NCBI GenBank assembly: GCA_035554635.1
Contig: DATMIB010000262.1
Coordinates: forward strand, 1-64,000
Source of the DNA: RPQJ01 sp035554635
GTDB lineage: Bacteria > Pseudomonadota > Gammaproteobacteria > Steroidobacterales > Steroidobacteraceae
DNA: 64,000 bases
Direction: 5' to 3'
Part shown: positions 7,655 through 16,978 of the stretch, in pieces
Layout: each line of letters opens with the position of its first letter
Numbering within the stretch: the first letter of the stretch is position 1
Notes under the pieces: generated by a model
Database searches by the model: none
The model's input: the letters and a program-made list of their open reading frames with translations, nothing else
What the model was told of the DNA's origin: nothing
Program-made: the position numbers and the translations under genes

Positions 7655-8782
7655 ATGACCGCACGCCTGGACGAAAAGACCGACGAACCGACCCGGTTGG
7701 GCGAAGTGACCAATCCGGCGAGCGAAAAGCTTTTCTTCACGCGCTTCGGCGCCGTGCTGCTGCTCTCGGCCATGCTGTACCTGGTCTGGCGCATCGTCGC
7801 ACCGGTCTGGCAGCCGCTGATGTGGGCCGTCCTGCTCGGCTCCCTGCTCGCACCGGTGAACGCGCGCCTCACCCGCCGGCTCGGCAACCGGCCGCGGCTC
7901 GCGAGCGGGCTGACGACGTTCGGGGTCGTGGTGCTGCTGCTGCTGCCGATCGTCGCGATCGGCGGGGCGGTCGCCGCGCAGGCCGCCGACCTGCTGAAGC
8001 GCATCGACACCCGCGCGTTGCGTCCGGCCAACTTCGACCTGTCGAACGTGCCGTTCCTGGCGCGGCCGCTGCAGTGGGTGCAGGAGACCGCGGGCATCTC
8101 GCTGGGCCAGATCGAGGGCTGGATCGTCGGCGGCACGCAGCGGCTGCTGCAGGGCCTCGCCTCGTCGGGCGGCGCCGTCATGCTCGGCGCGATCGGCACG
8201 ATCGTGAGCTTCGTGCTGATGCTGTTCGTGCTGTTCTTCGTGCTGCGCGACGGCCCCCGGTTCGCAAACCGCGTCGTCCGCATGCTGCCGGTCGAGGCGG
8301 GGTTGCGGCAGAAGCTCTGGCGCCACCTGATCGACGTGAACCGGGCCGTCTTCATGGGGATCGGGCTGACGGCACTGGTGCAGGGCATCCTGCTCGGGAT
8401 CGGGTTCGCGATCGCCGGCCTGCCGTCGCCCCTGGTCTTCGGCGTGCTGGGGGCCATGTTCGCGCTCGTCCCGGTCGTGGGGACTGCCATCATCTGGGTG
8501 CCCGCGGCCCTCTGGCTGCTGGCCCAGGGCGAAACGGGCTACGCCGTGTTCATGCTGGCCTGGGGCGTGGTCGTGGTGGGCTCGGTCGACAATTTCCTGC
8601 GGCCAATCCTGATTTCCGGGCGGGTCGAAGTGCCTACCCTTGCCGTCTTCATCGGGGTCATGGGCGGGCTGTCGGCCTTCGGGTTCGTGGGCCTGTTCCT
8701 GGGCCCGATCGTGCTGGGCCTGGTGGTCGCCCTGTTCCGTTTCATGTCCGAAGAGCTGGCCGGTCCGGCCGGCACACAATGA
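7655..8782 (+). CDS. AI-2E family (PerM-like) membrane transporter
   Basis: A 375-residue inner-membrane protein of the AI-2E exporter family, with about seven to eight helices and the characteristic C-terminal block (PLVFGVLGAMFALVPVVGT, then DNFLRP and GLFLGPIVLGL). Some members move autoinducer-2, but others move unrelated substrates or act as sodium/proton antiporters, so the substrate is unknown. It starts 4 nt after algR and is probably in the same transcript, inserted between algR and hemC. Confidence 0.82.
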   Translation: MTARLDEKTDEPTRLGEVTNPASEKLFFTRFGAVLLLSAMLYLVWRIVAPVWQPLMWAVLLGSLLAPVNARLTRRLGNRPRLASGLTTFGVVVLLLLPIVAIGGAVAAQAADLLKRIDTRALRPANFDLSNVPFLARPLQWVQETAGISLGQIEGWIVGGTQRLLQGLASSGGAVMLGAIGTIVSFVLMLFVLFFVLRDGPRFANRVVRMLPVEAGLRQKLWRHLIDVNRAVFMGIGLTALVQGILLGIGFAIAGLPSPLVFGVLGAMFALVPVVGTAIIWVPAALWLLAQGETGYAVFMLAWGVVVVGSVDNFLRPILISGRVEVPTLAVFIGVMGGLSAFGFVGLFLGPIVLGLVVALFRFMSEELAGPAGTQ

Positions 8783-8815
8783 CGAATCCCGTTCGCGCAG
8801 CGTAGGAGCCGAGTC

Positions 8816-9760
8816 TTGTCCACACCGCCGATCCGCATCGCCACCCGTCGCAGCAAGCTCGCGATGTGGCAGGCCGAACACGTCCAGGCCCTGCTGCGTG
8901 CCGCGCACCCCGACCTGGCCGTGGAACTCGTGCCGATGAGCACGCAGGGCGACCGCGTGCTCGACCGCGCGCTGGCCGAGGTCGGCGGCAAGGGCCTGTT
9001 CGTCAAGGAACTCGAGGTCGCGATGATGGACGGCCGCGCCGACATCGCCGTGCACTCGATGAAGGACGTTCCGAGCGAACTGCCGCCCGGCTTTGCGATC
9101 GTGGCGGTGCTGCCGCGCGCGAACCCGCTCGACGCGTTCATCTCGCGCAAGTACGCGAAATTCACGGACCTGCCGCACGGCGCACGCGTCGGCACCTCGA
9201 GCCCGCGCCGGCAGTCGCAGCTCAAGCACGCGCGCCCGGACCTGCACCTCGAGCTGCTGCGCGGCAACGTCGAGACGCGCCTGCGCCGTCTCGACGAGGG
9301 CGAACTCCACGCGATCCTGCTCGCCTGCGCGGGGCTCGAACGCCTCGGCATCGCCCACCACGTCACCGAGCAGCTGAGCCTCGACCTGTCGTTGCCGGCC
9401 GTGGGCCAGGGCGTGATCGGCATCGAATGCCGTGCCGACGACGAGCGCAGCCGCGCGGTGCTCGCGTGCCTGCATCACGCCGACTCGTTCACGCGCCTCA
9501 ACGCCGAACGCGCGTTCGCCGCGACGCTCGGCGGCAGCTGTCATTCGCCGATCGCGGCACACGCCTCGCTCGACGGCGACACGCTCACGGTGCGCGGCTT
9601 CATCGGCGCGCCCGACGGCAGCGAGACCTACCGCGATCGACTGAGCGGCCCGGCCGCGCAGGCCGAGACGCTCGGCCGCGAGCTTGCCCGTCGCATGCAG
9701 GCGGCCGGTGCCGAGCCCCTGCTCGAGCGCCTGCGCCAGGAAGCCGCGGCGGCGTCGTGA
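8816..9760 (+). CDS. hemC: hydroxymethylbilane synthase (porphobilinogen deaminase)
   Basis: A 314-residue cytosolic enzyme that links four porphobilinogens into hydroxymethylbilane, the linear precursor of heme, siroheme and cobalamin. The dipyrromethane cofactor is carried by Cys242 in GGSCHSPIAAHA; the catalytic Asp is in HSMKDVPSELP; the arginine-rich SSPRRQSQL and RGNVETRLRRLD segments bind the growing chain. Start is TTG 8816, with TAGGAG upstream. The hemD start overlaps its stop (GTGA). Confidence 0.96.
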   Translation: MSTPPIRIATRRSKLAMWQAEHVQALLRAAHPDLAVELVPMSTQGDRVLDRALAEVGGKGLFVKELEVAMMDGRADIAVHSMKDVPSELPPGFAIVAVLPRANPLDAFISRKYAKFTDLPHGARVGTSSPRRQSQLKHARPDLHLELLRGNVETRLRRLDEGELHAILLACAGLERLGIAHHVTEQLSLDLSLPAVGQGVIGIECRADDERSRAVLACLHHADSFTRLNAERAFAATLGGSCHSPIAAHASLDGDTLTVRGFIGAPDGSETYRDRLSGPAAQAETLGRELARRMQAAGAEPLLERLRQEAAAAS

Positions 9761-10545
9761 CGGGCGCGCTCGACGGCTGCACGATCGTCGTCACGCGGCC
9801 CGCGGCCCAGGCGGGCCACTTCATCGGCCTCCTCGACGGGGCCGGTGCCGATTGCATCGCACTGCCGACGCTCGTGATCGAGCGTGTCCCGGTCGAGCCC
9901 CGGCTCGCGGAGGAAACGCGCGAGACGACCTGGGACTGGGTGCTCTACACGAGCACGAACGCGGTCGAGTGCGCGCTCGAGTCGCTCGAGCGGTTGCCGC
10001 GGGCGAAACAGGTGGCCGCCGTCGGTCGCGCCACCGCGCGGGCGCTCGATCGCCATGGCGTGGCCGTCGACCTGCGTCCGGAGACAGCCAATTCCGAGGG
10101 CCTGCTGGCCACGCCCGAGTTCGCCAACGTGCAGGGCTGCCGCGTGCTGCTGGTCAAGGGTGCCGGCGGCCGGACGCTGCTGCGCGAGACGCTGGCGGCG
10201 CGCGGCGCGCAGGTGCAGGCGCTCGAGGTGTACCGGCGCGCGCCTGCCGAACCCGAGGCCGCGACGCTCGCGCGGCTCGAGGCGGCGCTGGCGTCGGCGC
10301 CGGTCCGCGTCATCGTCGCGGTGACCAGTGCCGAAGTGTTCGACGGCCTGTCGCAGTTGGTGCCGCTGCCGCTGTGGTCGACGCTGCGAAACGTGCCGCT
10401 GCTCGTGCCGGCGCCGCGCGTGGCCGACGCTGCACGCGCGCGCGGTTGGCTCGGCCCCATCGTGCAGTCCGCCACGGCCGAAGACGACACGATGGCCGCG
10501 ACGCTGCAGGCGTACGTCGCCGGAGCGCAACCGGCAGCGTGCTAG
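9757..10545 (+). CDS. hemD: uroporphyrinogen-III synthase
   Basis: A 262-residue protein that cyclises hydroxymethylbilane while inverting ring D to give uroporphyrinogen III. HemD sequences are poorly conserved; recognition rests on the N-terminal TIVVTRPAAQAGHF, the central YTSTNAVE, VAAVGRATARAL, and VLLVKGAGGR segments, and position after hemC. GTG 9757 is coupled to hemC. Confidence 0.9.
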   Translation: MTGALDGCTIVVTRPAAQAGHFIGLLDGAGADCIALPTLVIERVPVEPRLAEETRETTWDWVLYTSTNAVECALESLERLPRAKQVAAVGRATARALDRHGVAVDLRPETANSEGLLATPEFANVQGCRVLLVKGAGGRTLLRETLAARGAQVQALEVYRRAPAEPEAATLARLEAALASAPVRVIVAVTSAEVFDGLSQLVPLPLWSTLRNVPLLVPAPRVADAARARGWLGPIVQSATAEDDTMAATLQAYVAGAQPAAC

Positions 10546-10594
10546 CATGCTGCCTGCGACGCAGCACGTACCGACGGCGACGAGCCGCCGCCCG

Positions 10595-11641
10595 ATGAGC
10601 ACCGAGATCGAATCACTGACGACCGACCTGGCCGCCCGTCGCACGGGCAATGGCGTGAGCCCGATCTGGTTCGCGTTCGCCGCCCTTGCGCTGCTGCTGG
10701 CCGTGTACGCGCACTGGCGTTTCGGGCAGTTCGACGAACGCATCGACCGGCTGCGCGCGCAACTCGCCGAGGTGCACGCGACGCAGACCCGTCTTTCGTC
10801 GCAACTCGAATCGCTGGCCGGGCGCGTCGAGCGCTCCGACGAGCAGTTGCGCGGCCAGGTGCGCGCGTTGCGCGAAGTGCCGACCCAGGTCGGCGAACTC
10901 GGCCAGACCGTGGCCGAGCTGCGCGCACGCACCGAGGCACCGCAACGCGCGTGGGTGCGGGCCGAGGCGTTGTACCTGCTCGAGCTTGCGGCCCGGCGCC
11001 TGCGGCTGGAACAGGACGTGCCGACCGCGATCGCCGCGATGGAATCGGCCGATGCGCGGCTCGCGACGGTGACCGATCCGGCCGTCGCGGAAGTGCGTGC
11101 CCAGGTCGCACGCGAGCTCGCGGCGCTGCGCGCCATCGATGTGCCCGACGTGCCCGACATCATCGCCCGGCTGGCGGCGCTCGAAACGCAGGCCGAACAT
11201 TTCCGCGTGCTCGGCGTGCCGGTCGCAAGCGCGCGCCGGCTCAGCGGTGAGCCGCAGACGCAGGCCAACGCGTTCCAACGCGCGGCCATCCGCATCGGCC
11301 AGGCCTGGCACGACTTGTTTTCCTATCGTCGTGTCGAGCCGTCCACGACCCGGCTGGTCACGCGCGAAGAGGAATCGCTGCGACGCCAGCACCTGGCGCT
11401 GGAGCTGTTCGCGGCGCGGGTCTCCGCCATGCAGCAGGACCGCACGGCTTACGTGCGCTCGCTCGATTCGTCGCGCGACTGGCTCGACCGTTATTTCGAC
11501 GCGCGCGACCCGGCCGTCGCGGCCGCCCGCGACGAACTGACGTTCCTCGCCGCCACCGACATCGATCCGGCACACCCCGAGATCGGCAAGGCCGCGCAAC
11601 TGCTGCAACGCGTGATCCGGGCGAGCGCGCCGGCGCCATGA
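10595..11641 (+). CDS. hemX: uroporphyrinogen-III C-methyltransferase-like HemX protein
   Basis: A 348-residue member of the gammaproteobacterial HemX family: short cytoplasmic N terminus, one transmembrane helix (about residues 21-40, WFAFAALALLLAVYAHW), a coiled coil (about 45-110) and a helical periplasmic domain. Despite its database name, the family has no methyltransferase motif; its role near hemCD is unknown. I use ATG 10595; ATG 10547 is possible but overlaps TAGCAT, a -10-like hexamer seen elsewhere in this window. hemY begins inside its stop codon. Confidence 0.82.
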   Translation: MSTEIESLTTDLAARRTGNGVSPIWFAFAALALLLAVYAHWRFGQFDERIDRLRAQLAEVHATQTRLSSQLESLAGRVERSDEQLRGQVRALREVPTQVGELGQTVAELRARTEAPQRAWVRAEALYLLELAARRLRLEQDVPTAIAAMESADARLATVTDPAVAEVRAQVARELAALRAIDVPDVPDIIARLAALETQAEHFRVLGVPVASARRLSGEPQTQANAFQRAAIRIGQAWHDLFSYRRVEPSTTRLVTREEESLRRQHLALELFAARVSAMQQDRTAYVRSLDSSRDWLDRYFDARDPAVAAARDELTFLAATDIDPAHPEIGKAAQLLQRVIRASAPAP

Positions 11642-12849
11642 GGGGCAGCGTCGTCACGGCCTCGGCGCTCGTGGGTGGCGGCCTGCTGGCGCACTTCGTG
11701 CTGCAGGACCCCGGTTACGTCGCGGTCAGCGTCGGTCGCTCGCTGATCGAAACCACGGTGCCGGTGTTCCTGTTGTTCCTGGTCGGCTTCTATTTCCTGG
11801 CGCGGGCCGTGATCGAGTCGCTCAACGCCCGGCGGCGGCTCGCCGAATTGCGCGCCTACCGGCGACGGCGCAAGGCGCGCGAGGAAACGCAGCGCGGGTT
11901 CCTCGACCTCGCGGCCGGTCGCTGGAAGAGCGCCGAGGAACTGCTCACGCGGGCCGCCGCCGACGCCGATTCCGCAGCCGTGAACTACATCGTCGCCGCA
12001 CGTGCGGCCGACCTGCTCGATGCCGTCGACCGTCGCGACGAATGGCTCGCCCGGGCGCAGCAGGCCGCACCGGCCGAACGCGCTGCGGCACTGGTCACGC
12101 TCGCCGAAATGCAGATGCGACGCGGCCAGGACGGGGCCGCGCTGCAGACGCTCGAACAGCTCGACGCCTCGGGCGACCTGAATTCGCGCGGCCTCGAGCT
12201 GATGGCGCGGTTGTGCCAGAAGCTGGGTCGTGGCGAACAGCTGCGCGCGCTCGGGCCGCGCCTGCGTGCGGCCAAGGAACTGCCCGACTCACAGGTCAAC
12301 GAGCTGCTGGCACAGGTGCAGCTCGAGGAAGTCCGTGCCGCGGGTGAACGCCGCGACGCGGCGGCAGTCGCGGCGGCCTGGTCTGACGTGCCGCGCAGCA
12401 CGCGCCGGTCGCCCGCCGCGATCGCGACCTATGCGCGCGCCTTGATGTCGGGCGGCGACAATGTCGCGGCCGAGAAGGCGCTGCGCGAGGCCATCGACGA
12501 CCGGCGCGAACCGCAGCTCGTGCGTCTGTACGGCGAAATCGTCGTGCCCGACGCGCTCGCGCCGCTCGAGCGTGTCGAGGGCTGGCTGCGCAAGACGCCC
12601 GAAGACCCGGAACTGCTCGCGGCCGCTGCGCGGCTCGCGCTCAATGCCGAGTTGATCGGCAAGGCCCGCAGCTATCTCGAGGCAAGCCTGGCACGACGTC
12701 CGCACGCCGAGAACGCGCTGCTGTACGCGGAGCTGCTCGAGCAGCTCGGCGAGCGCGACCGCGCCAGTGGCGTGCTGCGCGAGACGGTGACACGCTCGGT
12801 CGGAGGCCGCCGTCCGGCGCTGCCGCGCGTGCGTCTGCGTCGGTACTGA
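11638..12849 (+). CDS. hemY: HemY-type TPR membrane protein
   Basis: A 403-residue protein of the proteobacterial HemY family: two N-terminal transmembrane helices (about residues 7-25 and 38-60) followed by the HemY_N region and a long array of TPR-like helical pairs (about 85-390). In some bacteria it has been reported to assist heme synthesis, perhaps by channeling intermediates; it is not the protoporphyrinogen oxidase that shares the symbol. ATG 11638 overlaps the hemX stop. The C terminus is arginine-rich and basic. Confidence 0.85.
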   Translation: MRGSVVTASALVGGGLLAHFVLQDPGYVAVSVGRSLIETTVPVFLLFLVGFYFLARAVIESLNARRRLAELRAYRRRRKAREETQRGFLDLAAGRWKSAEELLTRAAADADSAAVNYIVAARAADLLDAVDRRDEWLARAQQAAPAERAAALVTLAEMQMRRGQDGAALQTLEQLDASGDLNSRGLELMARLCQKLGRGEQLRALGPRLRAAKELPDSQVNELLAQVQLEEVRAAGERRDAAAVAAAWSDVPRSTRRSPAAIATYARALMSGGDNVAAEKALREAIDDRREPQLVRLYGEIVVPDALAPLERVEGWLRKTPEDPELLAAAARLALNAELIGKARSYLEASLARRPHAENALLYAELLEQLGERDRASGVLRETVTRSVGGRRPALPRVRLRRY

Positions 12850-12900
12850 GCCGAGGCCAGGTCCGGGCCCGGCGCGCGCGGGCCCCGCGACGTCGAGAGC

Positions 12901-13956
12901 TCAGCCCGCGCCGCCCTCGGCGTGACGCAGCGCCGCCATCGTGTCCGGCGCGTAATCGAACGAATCGAAGAAGAGTTGCTCGCGTGGCAGGCCGCGCGCC
13001 ATGAACTCTGCACGGATCGCCTCGATCATCGCCGGCGGGCCGCTCGCGTAGACGTCGAACAGCGGCAGGCGCTCGCCGAGCTCGGCGAGCACGGTTTCGT
13101 GGACGATCCCGGTCCTTTCCGTCCAGCGATCGTCCGGGTCGGGTTGCGAGAGCACCGGTCGGTAATCGAAGGCCGGTCGCACCGTCGCCACGTTGCGCAG
13201 CCACCTATCCTCGTAGAGGTCCTGGCTCGTGCGCGCCCCCCAGTAGAGCTTGATCGGCCGGCGATCGCCCGTCGCAAGCAACTGCCGCAGCATCGCGCGC
13301 AGCGGCGCGTAGCCGGTGCCGCCGCCGATCATCAACGGCGGCCGCTTCGACTCGGCACGAAACCAGAACTGGCCGAGCGGCCCCTCGATGCGCAACAGCG
13401 TGCCGGCCCGCATCGTGTCGAACAGCTGGCCGGTGAAACCGCTGCTCGAGGCGCGACGCACGTGCACCTCGATCAGCCGGCCGTCGGTGGGCGCGCTCGC
13501 GATCGAGAAACTGCGACGACGGCCGTTCGACAGGATGAAGTCGAGGTACTGACCGGCGCGGAAATTGAATTCCTCGACCGCGGGCAGGCGCAGGAACACG
13601 GCCATGACGTCGTCGGCCACGCGCTCCATGCGGTCGATGCGGCACGGCACGTTGCGCACCTCGACCTCGGGCGCCGGCCGCACTTCGCGCGTCTCGACCG
13701 TGAGGTCGGTGAGCGCGTGCGCCTCGCACAGCAGCGCATAACCCTCGGCCGCTTCCTCCGCCGTGATGCCGGCCGGCAGACGCGATTCCGGATAGGCGAC
13801 GTCCCCGCTCAGGATCCGCGCACGACACGAAGCGCAATGACCGCCCTTGCAGCTGTGCGGCAGGTTGAGCCCCGCGCGCAGGGCCGCGGCCAGCACGGGC
13901 TCGTCCGGATCGGACGCGAAGCGCTGGCCCGTCGGTACCAAGGTGATCTGCGGCAT
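12901..13956 (-). CDS. ferredoxin-type NAD(P)H reductase (CDP-6-deoxyhexose reductase-like)
   Basis: A 351-residue iron-sulfur flavoenzyme. The N-terminal plant-type [2Fe-2S] domain has Cys36, Cys41, Cys44 and Cys77; then an FAD-binding barrel with RRSFSIAS, and an NAD(P)-binding domain with GGGTGYAPLRAML and YASGPPAMIE. Such proteins supply electrons from NAD(P)H to a partner oxygenase or dehydratase. The common database name refers to the deoxysugar reductase AscD, but no deoxysugar genes are nearby, so the partner is unknown. It converges on hemY and is divergent from the next gene. Confidence 0.88.
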   Translation of the reverse strand: MPQITLVPTGQRFASDPDEPVLAAALRAGLNLPHSCKGGHCASCRARILSGDVAYPESRLPAGITAEEAAEGYALLCEAHALTDLTVETREVRPAPEVEVRNVPCRIDRMERVADDVMAVFLRLPAVEEFNFRAGQYLDFILSNGRRRSFSIASAPTDGRLIEVHVRRASSSGFTGQLFDTMRAGTLLRIEGPLGQFWFRAESKRPPLMIGGGTGYAPLRAMLRQLLATGDRRPIKLYWGARTSQDLYEDRWLRNVATVRPAFDYRPVLSQPDPDDRWTERTGIVHETVLAELGERLPLFDVYASGPPAMIEAIRAEFMARGLPREQLFFDSFDYAPDTMAALRHAEGGAG

Positions 13957-14008
13957 GGGCTTGTCGTCGAACTCCGTCGCGCCGGTCTTCGTGTCGAAAC
14001 CGTTCGCG

Positions 14009-14014
14009 TATGCT
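14009..14014 (+). promoter_or_regulatory. -10-like TATGCT placing +1 on the next gene's GTG
   Basis: TATGCT ends 7 nt before GTG 14021, so the first transcribed base would be the start codon. No convincing -35 is visible. Confidence 0.35.
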
Positions 14015-14020
14015 GTCGCG

Positions 14021-14932
14021 GTGGGTGCCCTTCTATCATGCCTGATCGTCGGCTGCGGTTACGTCGGTACGCGCCTCGCCCGTGCCGAAGTCGGGCGGCG
14101 CAGTGTGCAGGTCGTGGTGCGATCGGCTGCGAATACCGCCAGGCTGCGCGCGGATGCGATCGACACACTGCAGGTCGATTTCGACCATCCCGGGTCGTGG
14201 CCACGGCACGCGCTGCAGGCGGCGGCGCACGGTGCGGCACTGGTGTACCTGGTGCCGCCGGCGGAGCACGGCGACGGCGACGCGCGGCTCGAAGCCTTGC
14301 TGGACGGCCTCGGCGAGGCGACCCCGGCCCTCCTGGTCTACATCAGCACGACCGGCGTGTACGGCGACACGGGCGGTGCGGTCGTGGACGAACACACGCC
14401 GGTGGCACCCGCGAATGCACGATCGCGACGCCGCGTTGCGGCGGAAGCGCTCGCCGCCTCGTGGTGCGCGGCACGCAACGTGCGCTGCGTGGTGTTGCGC
14501 GTGCCGGGCATCTACGGCCCGCACCGACTGCCGCTCGATCGCCTGCGTCGCGGCGAGCCGGTGCTGTGCCCGGATGAGGCCGGTCCCGGCAACCGGATCC
14601 ACGTCGACGACCTCGTGGCCGCGATCGTCGCGGCGATCGACCGGCGGGCGGCCCAAGGCATTTTCAACGTCGGCGACGGCGACCATACGAGCACGACCGT
14701 CTACCTGCAGGAGACGGCCCGTGCGGCGGGGCTGCCCGCGCCTGCGCTGGTGTCGCGCGCCGAGGCCTCGCAACGGATCGCGCCGGGCATGCTCTCGTTC
14801 CTGCTCGAATCGCGCCGCGTCGACAACACCCGCATGCGCGACGAACTCGGCGTGCAGCCGCGCTACCCGACCGTCCAGGCCGGCATCCGCGCGAGCCTCG
14901 CCGAGATGCACCCGGAGGACGCCATCTCGTGA
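14021..14932 (+). CDS. YeeZ-like NAD(P)-binding sugar epimerase family protein
   Basis: A 303-residue protein of the NAD-dependent epimerase family, YeeZ branch. The Rossmann motif IVGCGYVGTRLA follows the start, YISTTGVYGD marks the active-site serine/threonine strand, and NRIHVDDLVAAI and IFNVGDGD are typical of the fold. The canonical Tyr-x3-Lys pair is not seen, as in other YeeZ-type proteins, so catalysis as a normal epimerase is doubtful. GTG 14021 has no ribosome site and may be leaderless. The CoA-binding gene starts in its stop codon. Confidence 0.78.
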   Translation: MGALLSCLIVGCGYVGTRLARAEVGRRSVQVVVRSAANTARLRADAIDTLQVDFDHPGSWPRHALQAAAHGAALVYLVPPAEHGDGDARLEALLDGLGEATPALLVYISTTGVYGDTGGAVVDEHTPVAPANARSRRRVAAEALAASWCAARNVRCVVLRVPGIYGPHRLPLDRLRRGEPVLCPDEAGPGNRIHVDDLVAAIVAAIDRRAAQGIFNVGDGDHTSTTVYLQETARAAGLPAPALVSRAEASQRIAPGMLSFLLESRRVDNTRMRDELGVQPRYPTVQAGIRASLAEMHPEDAIS

Positions 14933-15363
14933 GCTTCAGCAATCCCTCGCGCGAGGCGATCCGCGCACTGCTCGAGCGTTCGCGCACGATCGCCGTGGTC
15001 GGGCTGTCCGACGACCCGGCGCGCCCCAGTTACGGCGTGACGCGCCACATGCTCGGGTTCGGTTATCGGATCGTGCCGGTCAACCCGATGCTGCAGTGGT
15101 GGCAAGGCATCGCGGCGCACGCGTCGCTCGAGGCCGCAGTGGCTGCGCTCGGCCCCGACGAGCGCATCGACATCGTGAACGTGTTCCGGCGCCCGGCCCA
15201 GGTCGACAGGGTCGTCGACGACTGCCTGCGGCTCGGCCTGCCCGCGCTGTGGCTGCAGACCGGCGTGATCAACGAAGACGCCGCCAGGCGCGCCGCCGAG
15301 TCCGGCATGACCGTCGTCATGGACCGCTGCATCTACGTCGACCGCGCCTCGCTGCCGGGCTGA
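14929..15363 (+). CDS. CoA-binding domain protein (YccU-like)
   Basis: A 144-residue single-domain protein of the CoA_binding_2 family: a Rossmann-like fold with TIAVVGLSDDPARPSYGV at the N terminus, YRIVPVNP in the second strand, and LWLQTGVINEDAARRAAESG in the C-terminal half. The family is widespread; members bind CoA but lack the ligase half of succinyl-CoA synthetase, and their role is unknown. GTG 14929 overlaps the preceding stop. Confidence 0.88.
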   Translation: MSFSNPSREAIRALLERSRTIAVVGLSDDPARPSYGVTRHMLGFGYRIVPVNPMLQWWQGIAAHASLEAAVAALGPDERIDIVNVFRRPAQVDRVVDDCLRLGLPALWLQTGVINEDAARRAAESGMTVVMDRCIYVDRASLPG

Positions 15364-15394
15364 CGCCGCCGCACGGCGCGGCGGGCGAGTCGGG

Positions 15395-15400
15395 TATCCT
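15395..15400 (+). promoter_or_regulatory. -10-like TATCCT adjoining dapF ATG
   Basis: TATCCT ends 8 nt before the dapF ATG; transcription would start one base before the start codon. No ribosome-binding site precedes dapF. Confidence 0.35.
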
Positions 15401-15407
15401 TGCGCGG

Positions 15408-16271
15408 ATGCGACTCGCCTTCACGAAGATGCACGGCCTCGGCAACGATTTCATCGTTTTCGATGCCGCCGGACCCGCGGACGTGCCCTCCGGCGCCGAG
15501 CTGCGACGGTTGAGCGATCGTCGCACCGGCATCGGCTTCGACCAGGCGCTCGTACTCGAACCGCCGCGTCGCGCAGGCACCGACGTCCACTATCGGATCT
15601 TCAACGCCGACGGCTCCGAGGTCGAGCAGTGCGGCAACGGCGCACGCTGCATCGCGCGGCTGGTTGCGACGCGACGCCACGCGACACTCGACCGTCCGCT
15701 CGCCATGGACAGCCCCGCCGGTGTCGTCCAGGCACGACTGCGTCCCGACGGGCTCGTGTCGGTCGCGATGGGCGTGCCGGACTTCACGCCGGCGTCGTTG
15801 CCGTTCGAGGCACCGGCACCGGCGGCGACCTATCACCTGGACACCGACGCCGGCCCGGTCGAGCTCGGCGCGGTGTCGATCGGCAATCCGCACGCGGTGA
15901 TCCGCGTCCGCGAGGCAGACCGCGCGCCCGTGGACACCGTCGGACCCGCCGTGGAAAATCATCCGCGCTTCCCGCGTCGCGTGAACGTCGGCTTCCTCGA
16001 GATCGTGGCACCCGACCATGTACGGCTGCGCGTGTACGAGCGCGGCGTCGGCGAAACCCGTGCGTGCGGCACCGGGGCCTGCGCGGCCGTCGCCGTCGGG
16101 CGCCGGCACGGGCCGCTCGCGGAGGAAGTCGCGGTCGACCTGCCGGGCGGGCGGCTGCTCGTGCGCTGGCCAGGGCCCGGCGAACAGGTCTGGCTCACGG
16201 GGCCGGCCGAAACGGCATACGAAGGCCACGTCGACGTGGCGGGCGCAGGGCGCGCCGGAGAACAACGATGA
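15408..16271 (+). CDS. dapF: diaminopimelate epimerase
   Basis: A 287-residue cytosolic racemase that converts LL- to meso-diaminopimelate for lysine and peptidoglycan. The two catalytic cysteines are Cys75 (QCGNGARC) and Cys220 (ACGTGACA), and the N terminus FTKMHGLGNDF is characteristic. Length is close to the family norm. The start has no Shine-Dalgarno and may be leaderless. The DUF484 gene begins in its stop (ATGA), giving the gammaproteobacterial order dapF-DUF484-xerC. Confidence 0.96.
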   Translation: MRLAFTKMHGLGNDFIVFDAAGPADVPSGAELRRLSDRRTGIGFDQALVLEPPRRAGTDVHYRIFNADGSEVEQCGNGARCIARLVATRRHATLDRPLAMDSPAGVVQARLRPDGLVSVAMGVPDFTPASLPFEAPAPAATYHLDTDAGPVELGAVSIGNPHAVIRVREADRAPVDTVGPAVENHPRFPRRVNVGFLEIVAPDHVRLRVYERGVGETRACGTGACAAVAVGRRHGPLAEEVAVDLPGGRLLVRWPGPGEQVWLTGPAETAYEGHVDVAGAGRAGEQR

Positions 16272-16978
16272 CCAAACCGATCCGCGGCACCGAGCAGGGC
16301 GCGCTCACCGAGGACCAGGTGGCCGATTACCTGCTCGGCCACCCCGAATTCTTCGAACGGCACGGCGGCGTGCTCGCACGGCTCCGGCTGCCGCATCAGC
16401 GCGGCAGCGCCGCGGTGTCGCTGGTCGAGCGGCAAGTGCTCGTGCTGCGCGAGAAACAGACGACGCTCGAGCAGAAGCTGCACGAACTGATCGACAACGG
16501 CCGCGCGAACGACGTGATCGTCGAGCGCGTCCATCGGCTGACGCGACGCCTGCTGCGCGCGCGTGATGCCGCGGGCGTCGTCGGTGCGCTCGAGACTTCG
16601 TTGCGCGAGGACTTCGGCGCTTCGCGCTGGGTCCTGCTCGCCGTCGATCCCTCGCTCGCGTCGCTCGGCCAGGCCCCGGGCGGGCACGTGCGCGTCGTGC
16701 CGCGTGGCAGCGCGGAGCTCAAGATCTTCGAGACGTTCTTCGAATCGGCGCGACCGCGCAGCGGCCAGATCCGCGACACGCAGCGCGACTATCTGTTCGG
16801 CGGCACCGGCGGCCAGGTCGGCTCGACCGTGCTGATCCCGCTGGGCGAGCGTGCCGGCCTCGGCCTGCTCGCGATTGCGAGCCACGACACCGAGCGTTAC
16901 CTGCCGACGATGAGCACCGACTTCCTCGTCCGCATCGGCGAACTCGTGACCGAGGCGGTGACGGCGCGGCTGGGATGA
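16268..16978 (+). CDS. DUF484 family protein
   Basis: A 236-residue protein with the DUF484 N-terminal motif VADYLLGHPEFFERH, a coiled coil (about residues 55-85) and a GAF-like C-terminal domain ending in IGELVTEAVTARLG. The family sits almost invariably between dapF and xerC in gammaproteobacteria, and its function is not established. It overlaps both neighbours by 4 nt. Confidence 0.92.
   Translation: MTKPIRGTEQGALTEDQVADYLLGHPEFFERHGGVLARLRLPHQRGSAAVSLVERQVLVLREKQTTLEQKLHELIDNGRANDVIVERVHRLTRRLLRARDAAGVVGALETSLREDFGASRWVLLAVDPSLASLGQAPGGHVRVVPRGSAELKIFETFFESARPRSGQIRDTQRDYLFGGTGGQVGSTVLIPLGERAGLGLLAIASHDTERYLPTMSTDFLVRIGELVTEAVTARLG

Noticed and set aside
12850..12900. Terminator between hemY and the reductase gene
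   Set aside because: GGGCCC inverted repeats form a hairpin, but no T-run follows on either strand.
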